IMG/VR virus record: IMGVR_UViG_3300046691_000374
Coordinates: 1 to 24,354 of that record
Reading direction: 5' to 3' (one strand)
Source of the DNA: a virus
Length of the DNA: 24,354 nucleotides
The position numbers were made by a program, and so were the translations under genes. Below the pieces are notes generated by a model. It ran no database searches. It was not told where the DNA came from and saw only the letters and a list, made by a program, of their open reading frames with translations. Shown piece after piece: positions 22,098 to 24,354 of this stretch. How positions within the stretch are numbered: the first letter of the stretch is position 1; every line of letters begins with the position of its first letter.

Positions 22098-22493
22098 CTA
22101 TCGTTGGGCGCGGGCTTCGGCGTCGGCGAGTAAGGGGTTGGTGGCTGGTTTGGTGGTGTCGTCAGCGCGGGATTTGGTGGCGACTTCGGCGAAGCTGATG
22201 CTGCCGGTTAGGTCGTTGAAGATGGCTTTGAGGCCTTCGCTCAAGGGTTGGCGGGCGTCGTCTTCGCCGAACTCCAACGGCGATTGACTGGACTCGGCGT
22301 AGTCCAGTGCAGCGATGACTGCTGGTGCGTGAACGGGCTTCATGCCTGCCGCCACCAGCTTCTCGGCGTAGTCGACGCCGGCGGTGTGGATGGCGGTTTG
22401 CGCGGCCATGCGGGCGGTCTTGTCGCGTTGGGCGATGTCGGCCTTCAGGCGTTTGTTTTCTGCCTCCAGGGCGGCGGTGTCTTGCTCGGGCAT
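22098..22493 (-). CDS. Nested in-frame scaffold protein candidate (Mu Z-like)
   Basis: An internal ATG at 22493, in the protease frame and preceded by AGGT at 8 bases, begins MPEQDTAALEAENKRLKADI and would yield the 131-residue coiled-coil tail alone. Mu and lambda make their scaffold from such an internal start (I/Z, C/Nu3). Support here is position, a coiled coil and a fair ribosome site; the internal start itself is inferred. Confidence 0.4.
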   Translation of the reverse strand: MPEQDTAALEAENKRLKADIAQRDKTARMAAQTAIHTAGVDYAEKLVAAGMKPVHAPAVIAALDYAESSQSPLEFGEDDARQPLSEGLKAIFNDLTGSISFAEVATKSRADDTTKPATNPLLADAEARAQR

Positions 22494-23117
22494 GTGGGTG
22501 ACCTGTGGGGTTTGGGTGGGTTCTGAGAAGGCGGCTTGCAGGGGCTGTTCTGGCTGGCGGGCGGTTTCGGCGAGGCTGTCGATGGCCCACGACGGCGCGA
22601 CCTGGTCGGCGGTGTCTTTGTTGAACTGGCCGATGAGCCATTCGCGGAAGCGGCGCCAGAGGTCGGCGCTGAGGTAGTGGCCGTGGTCGCTGAATTCGAT
22701 GACGCCTTGTTCGTCGTCGGCCAGTTCGATGGGGCGTAGGCCTTTCACTGATGGCGGCTGGGCGCCGAGGAAGCCGACGTGGCGCAGGTAGTAGACGCCG
22801 GGCACGGGGTTGTTGGCGGCGTCTGGGTGGTAGAAGGAGGCGGAGATTTTTTTGTAGCTGCCTTTGGCGATTTGCTCGGCGAAGGTGGCGTCGACTTGTT
22901 GGGGCTCGGCGATTAGGCCTTGGGGGGCGGACGACAGGGATTTGATCCAGCCGGCGGCTGGGGCGTCGTGCTGAGGGTGGCCGATGACCATGGGGGCTTC
23001 GTGGAGCGATGGGTTGTAGGCGGCGACGGTGGCGGTTAGGTCGGATTCGGTGAAGTTGAAGCTGGTGCCGCACATGGCGGTGTGGGTGCCGGGTTTGAAG
23101 ATGTGGAGGGGTTTCAT
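22098..23117 (-). CDS. Mu I-like prohead protease
   Basis: 339 residues from ATG 23117; a GTG at 23132 is also possible and neither has a strong Shine-Dalgarno. The start MKPLHIFKPGTHTAMCG, the GHPQHDAPAAGWIKSL segment (about 46-61) and the YYLRHVGFLGAQPPSVKGL segment (about 107-125) are typical of the Mu-like prophage I protein, which cleaves head proteins during maturation. The C-terminal third is a coiled coil (AALEAENKRLKADIAQRDK) that is probably the scaffold. It is the first gene after the motif at 23173-23192. In Mu-like phages terminase, portal and F come before; they would lie beyond the right edge. Confidence 0.92.
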   Translation of the reverse strand: MKPLHIFKPGTHTAMCGTSFNFTESDLTATVAAYNPSLHEAPMVIGHPQHDAPAAGWIKSLSSAPQGLIAEPQQVDATFAEQIAKGSYKKISASFYHPDAANNPVPGVYYLRHVGFLGAQPPSVKGLRPIELADDEQGVIEFSDHGHYLSADLWRRFREWLIGQFNKDTADQVAPSWAIDSLAETARQPEQPLQAAFSEPTQTPQVTHMPEQDTAALEAENKRLKADIAQRDKTARMAAQTAIHTAGVDYAEKLVAAGMKPVHAPAVIAALDYAESSQSPLEFGEDDARQPLSEGLKAIFNDLTGSISFAEVATKSRADDTTKPATNPLLADAEARAQR

Positions 23118-23172
23118 GGTTGAGCGCTGCACTGGAGGAATGTGCAGAGCTTGGGCTTGAAGGTGGCTTGGG

Positions 23173-23192
23173 GCTTTTAATCGGGTTTAAAG
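23173..23192 (-). promoter_or_regulatory. Putative late promoter/activator motif, copy 3
   Basis: Plus strand gcttttaatcgggtttaaag, the best form of the three-copy motif. It lies 55 bp upstream of the protease start at the boundary between the phage genes and island C. See the copies at 3660 and 10441. Function is inferred. Confidence 0.6.
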
Positions 23193-23718
23193 GGGGTGGG
23201 TGGAAGTGTCAGGCGAGATTCGCGGCGGGTGTGATGGTTTTGATGAGCGAGATGAGATGGGAAGTGATGACGAGGAGAGCCAGTGCTGCGCAATGCGGCA
23301 GGCTGGCTTTATAAAGCTTTTACGCCGCGTTGTTCGCTCAACCGTGAGCCGACACGCAGGGGACCGTTGCTTGTGCCTTCTCAGACGACTGTGTGAAGCC
23401 TTCGGGTTTGGTCTTGGCCTGAGCTATAGCTAACGGGGGTGAGCCATAGGTTTCAGTGGTGGAAACTGGCCGATTATCGACCCAGATCGGACCGTGATGG
23501 AGGGCACGAGTCGGCCAGGAGCTGCCGGTGTACATGGTGATGGCAAATGGGAGGCGTCACCGATGCTGCTTTCGAATTTAAAAGGCAGCAGGGTTTGCCG
23601 TCTCCCGTGTCGTGTTTCTCTCTGGGCGATGTTGCGTTTGCCGCGACCACCACTAAGCTAGACAAGGACTTACAAGACGACAAGGAACGTTATACGACAC
23701 GCCATCGCGACAAGAACC
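23193..23718. other. Intergenic stretch without a supported gene
   Basis: Frames of 65 to 77 codons are open on both strands, for example 23547-23780 plus and 23338-23535 minus. None has a good ribosome site, they overlap each other, and their translations look random. A minus-strand hydrophobic frame at about 23216-23320 (ALALLVITSHLISLIKTI) lacks a start. No RNA gene was recognised. Confidence 0.5.
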
Positions 23719-23735
23719 GCGACATGCCATGTCGC
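23719..23735. promoter_or_regulatory. Palindrome upstream of the lipoprotein gene
   Basis: GCGACATG-C-CATGTCGC, perfect 8-bp arms around one base, 41 bp upstream of ATG 23777, followed by an AT-rich TAATAATAGTTATG that could hold a -10 element. A repressor or activator site is likely by position; the regulator is unknown. Confidence 0.4.
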
Positions 23736-23776
23736 CTAATAATAGTTATGTGTCACCAATATAAACTGAGGCAACA

Positions 23777-24112
23777 ATGAAAATTTCAATTTTTTATCTA
23801 TTCCAGGTCGCTATTCTCGTCGGCCTCATGTCCGGCTGTACGTCTCAATTTGGAAATCCGCGCATACAACACTCAACCAATACTTCAGTCTCTCAGGAAA
23901 TTCAGCCAAACATCACTTCACAGCAGTATGTTATTCAACTCTACGGCGAGCCATCTTGGAAGTCTGTCGGGGAGGACAGAAAAGATATCTGGGGTTGGCA
24001 GTTTGCTGAGAGAAGTGGCGGTAAGCAGCACGGCAAACTTTTGAAAATTTACTTCACGCAAAATTCCCTCGTCGAGAGCTTTGAACTCATTACTGACGAA
24101 ATGAGTTATTAG
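23777..24112 (+). CDS. Small lipoprotein, BamE/SmpA-like
   Basis: 111 residues; GAGG lies 6 bases before the ATG. The N-terminal hydrophobic segment ends in the lipobox LMSGC (Cys21), so the mature protein is a lipoprotein with Thr and Ser after the cysteine (outer-membrane sorting expected). The segment YVIQLYGEPSWKSVGEDRKD followed by IWGWQF resembles the BamE/SmpA-like fold, in which a G-x-P motif follows a helix; DUF-type relatives exist and the assignment is tentative. It reads against the phage genes and has a different, AT-richer codon use. Possibly an accessory gene that changes the surface of a lysogen; function unknown. Confidence 0.8.
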   Translation: MKISIFYLFQVAILVGLMSGCTSQFGNPRIQHSTNTSVSQEIQPNITSQQYVIQLYGEPSWKSVGEDRKDIWGWQFAERSGGKQHGKLLKIYFTQNSLVESFELITDEMSY

Positions 24113-24354
24113 TTTTGGTCTTGTCGTATTCAGCCACCCCAGAAATATTTAAGTGCCACATAACAGCATATATGGATTCTCCCCGCCAGCGGTGAGTAAT
24201 ACTCTTAAAACCCTGTCGTCAGTGCGGTTGCATTCATATATCCGGCCTGTAGTGGGCGCTACCGCCCTGGCCGCTCTGTTATTCGCGCAACGGGGGCCAA
24301 GCGCACATGGCCGAAGGCAGGTAGCTTCCGACGGTGAACGACCGCAAAGGGTCG
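24113..24354. other. Right edge, no gene recognised
   Basis: 242 bp after the lipoprotein stop. No ORF with a start and ribosome site was found, and no clear terminator follows the lipoprotein gene. The phage genes expected upstream of the protease are not reached within this window. Confidence 0.5.

Noticed and set aside
22162-23073. Minus-strand frame of 303 codons over the protease gene
   Set aside because: Extremely arginine- and proline-rich translation, a typical shadow in GC-rich DNA.
664-23117. R-type pyocin (tailocin) instead of a prophage
   Set aside because: Capsid, decoration and protease genes are present and intact, so this encodes a virion with a head.
23547-23780. Plus-strand frame of 77 codons upstream of the lipoprotein
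   Set aside because: It overlaps the palindrome and the lipoprotein start, has no ribosome site and a random-looking translation.
1-24354. tRNA or rRNA genes, insertion-sequence transposase, integrase, attachment site
   Set aside because: None was recognised on either strand. The phage ends and any integrase lie outside the window, so no att site can be named.

Overview
The window looks like part of an integrated myovirus (contractile-tailed prophage) in a Pseudomonas of the fluorescens/putida type. The host assignment rests on a REP-type palindrome at 17568-17592, a DUF6124-type gene (a family I know from Pseudomonas), and GC-rich codon use in the phage genes. The phage genes lie on the minus strand, so the late operon reads from right to left.

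From 23.1 kb down to 17.6 kb is the head and early tail block: a Mu I-type protease with a possible nested scaffold, a lambda D-type decoration protein, a lambda E-type major capsid protein, Mu gp36-like and gp37-like proteins, a small DUF2635-position protein, sheath and tube. After a break the tail continues from 10.4 kb to 0.66 kb: a tail chaperone with an overlapping second frame, tape measure, U, X, D, V, W, J, I and a short glycine-rich fibre. At the left edge a Mu Com-like zinc-finger regulator overlaps the start of a C5-cytosine DNA methyltransferase that runs off the window. This corresponds to the com-mom end of Mu, but with a cytosine methylase in the place of mom. The phage is a mosaic: lambda-like capsid, Mu-like head accessory genes and ending, P2-like tail.

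Three accessory islands interrupt the late block, each just upstream (in the sense of late transcription) of a near-identical 20-bp motif, gcttttaatcgggtttaaag on the plus strand, at 3660, 10441 and 23173. I infer these are late promoters or activator sites that restart late transcription after each island. Island A (3.7-4.5 kb) holds one membrane protein. Island B (10.5-17.6 kb) is the largest. It holds a small ORF, a DUF6124-type gene behind a structured leader, a two-domain DNA-binding protein, a minus-strand operon (HEPN-like protein, 2OG-Fe(II) oxygenase, HEPN-like zinc-ribbon protein), a divergent HNH nuclease and a DUF2441-like gene. It ends with tandem heptamers, a long palindrome and the REP. 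Island C (from 23.2 kb to the right edge) holds a small BamE-like lipoprotein.

The most interesting part is 13.1-17.3 kb. It combines two proteins with R-x4-H HEPN signatures, an Fe(II) dioxygenase, an HNH nuclease and an uncharacterised protein inside a prophage moron site. It looks like an anti-phage defence locus, and I do not recognise it as a described system. Everything here comes from reading the sequence; no database search was possible.
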